Source of the DNA: Planctomycetaceae bacterium
Lineage (GTDB): Bacteria; Planctomycetota; Planctomycetia; Pirellulales; Thermoguttaceae
Assembly: GCA_031257725.1 (NCBI GenBank)
Contig: JAIROD010000222.1
Location: 1-5,372, forward strand
Reading direction: 5' to 3'
Length of the DNA: 5,372 bases
This document shows, in pieces, positions 4,944 to 5,372 of the stretch. A program made the position numbers and the translations under genes. Positions within the stretch are counted from its first letter, which is position 1, and the number at the start of each line of letters is the position of its first letter. The notes below the pieces were generated by a model. The model searched no databases and had not been told where the DNA came from. It saw only the letters and a list, made by a program, of their open reading frames with translations.

Positions 4944-4960
4944 CTCCTTATTTTATAAGG
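4944..4960 (-). promoter_or_regulatory. Shine-Dalgarno within a small hairpin, gene C leader
   Basis: This is the same six-pair stem as at 2741-2757 (CCTTAT 4946-4951, ATAAGG 4955-4960). The AAGG of the AAGGAG ribosome site lies in the 3' arm. Conservation in both copies is consistent with a role in translation control, but the copies are young enough for it simply to be shared ancestry. Confidence 0.45.
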
Positions 4961-4984
4961 TTTTGTTGAAATAACCGCGAAACA

Positions 4985-5006
4985 TTGCCGAAAAACAACA
5001 CGGCAA
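4985..5006 (-). promoter_or_regulatory. 5' UTR hairpin, gene C
   Basis: TTGCCG (4985-4990) and CGGCAA (5001-5006) pair around a ten-base loop. The hairpin begins about 27 bases after the predicted transcription start and ends about 35 bases before the Shine-Dalgarno, almost exactly as in gene B, although the arms have different sequences. Confidence 0.45.
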
Positions 5007-5039
5007 GAAAAAAATGTCTCGCAATTGAATGAGTTTCAT

Positions 5040-5068
5040 AGTTTACATGGAACCGAATAAATTGTCAA
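5040..5068 (-). promoter_or_regulatory. Sigma70-type promoter of the gene C transcript
   Basis: TTGACA (5063-5068) and TAAACT (5040-5045) are 17 bases apart on the minus strand, the same as promoter B. The predicted transcription start is near 5033, giving a leader of about 97 bases before the MKNV ATG. The transcript should cover the leader ORF, DUF1559 C and the downstream lipoprotein. Confidence 0.75.
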
Positions 5069-5372
5069 CAGGGATTTTTCCTTTTGAAAGAATTTTTTAA
5101 TTAGTTTTTGTTGAAAAAGGAGTTTTTCAAGGGATTTGACATGTTGTTTCGATAATCATGTGTTGAATTTTTTCGTACAATCGTAGATTTTTTTACAAAA
5201 AGTTATTTTTCTGCCAATTTTGTTGCAGTGAGTACGTACCTTTTTCGTTCCGGATATTTTTTTGGCACAAATTATCGAGAATTTGTTTATTATAGTTTCG
5301 TTTTTTTGTTTTTTGCGGACATCACGACGAGGTTGTGACAGAAAATAGCACTGCCAACACCTCGGCAGAAGC
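5069..5372. other. AT-rich spacer, no gene identified
   Basis: This 304-base stretch upstream of promoter C is dominated by T-runs and has no supported coding frame. The last 55 bases are more G/C-rich and hold an imperfect inverted repeat (CGAGGT near 5328 with ACCTCG near 5360). Both a minus frame ending in TGA at 5322-5324 and a plus frame lacking a start are open to the window edge, so part of another gene or a structured RNA may begin here. I cannot identify either. Confidence 0.5.

Noticed and set aside
5137..5300. Plus-strand promoter (TTGACA near 5136, TTGGCA at 5262-5267 or TATTAT at 5288-5293)
   Set aside because: No -35/-10 pair has acceptable spacing; TTGGCA to TATTAT is 20 bases. 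T-rich DNA gives many chance matches.
5318..5372. Partial gene at the right edge
   Set aside because: Short open frames exist on both strands, but neither has a start, a motif or enough length to support a call.

Overview
The window looks like a piece of a planctomycete genome (Planctomycetota). The evidence is three DUF1559 proteins, each with a type IV prepilin-like N-terminus (GFTLVELLVV...) and, where the C-terminus is visible, the H-X9-DG signature. Paralogous DUF1559 proteins beside small carboxypeptidase-regulatory-like lipoproteins are a hallmark of that phylum. The intergenic DNA is AT-rich and full of inverted repeats. I cannot place the organism below phylum level.

All convincing genes lie on the minus strand, so transcription runs from right to left. 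From the right: an AT-rich spacer (5069-5372); promoter C (5040-5068), a 5' UTR with two small hairpins and a short leader ORF (4823-4936); DUF1559 gene C (3747-4883); an intercistronic hairpin (3701-3726); a 131-residue lipoprotein (3259-3654). Next come a 135-bp MITE-like palindromic element (3104-3238) and an array of three small hairpins (2979-3077). Then a second copy of the same promoter/UTR/leader module (2632-2880), DUF1559 gene B (1476-2666), a 180-residue lipoprotein (769-1311), and the first 151 codons of DUF1559 gene A (1-455), which leaves the window. Genes A and B are recent duplicates: about 25 mismatches in the first 180 aligned bases of the window by hand count.

The layout is therefore a repeated two-gene cassette: one pseudopilin-like exported protein, then one lipoprotein. 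The processing enzyme (prepilin peptidase) and secretion machinery are not in the window.

The most unusual feature sits at the 5' ends of genes B and C. Both share a TTGACA-N17-TAAACT promoter, an upstream hairpin kept by different base pairs, a Shine-Dalgarno sequence partly inside a hairpin, and a 33-37 codon leader ORF that runs into a long poly-G tract (poly-C on the plus strand: 12 in B, 13 in C). Tract length decides which upstream reading frame joins the prepilin frame. As sequenced, C can be translated, either from an ATG before the tract or by restart at an ATG two bases after the leader stop. B has no usable start before its membrane helix. This could be a phase-variable or slippage-controlled expression switch, or a homopolymer sequencing error combined with gene decay; the sequence alone cannot decide.
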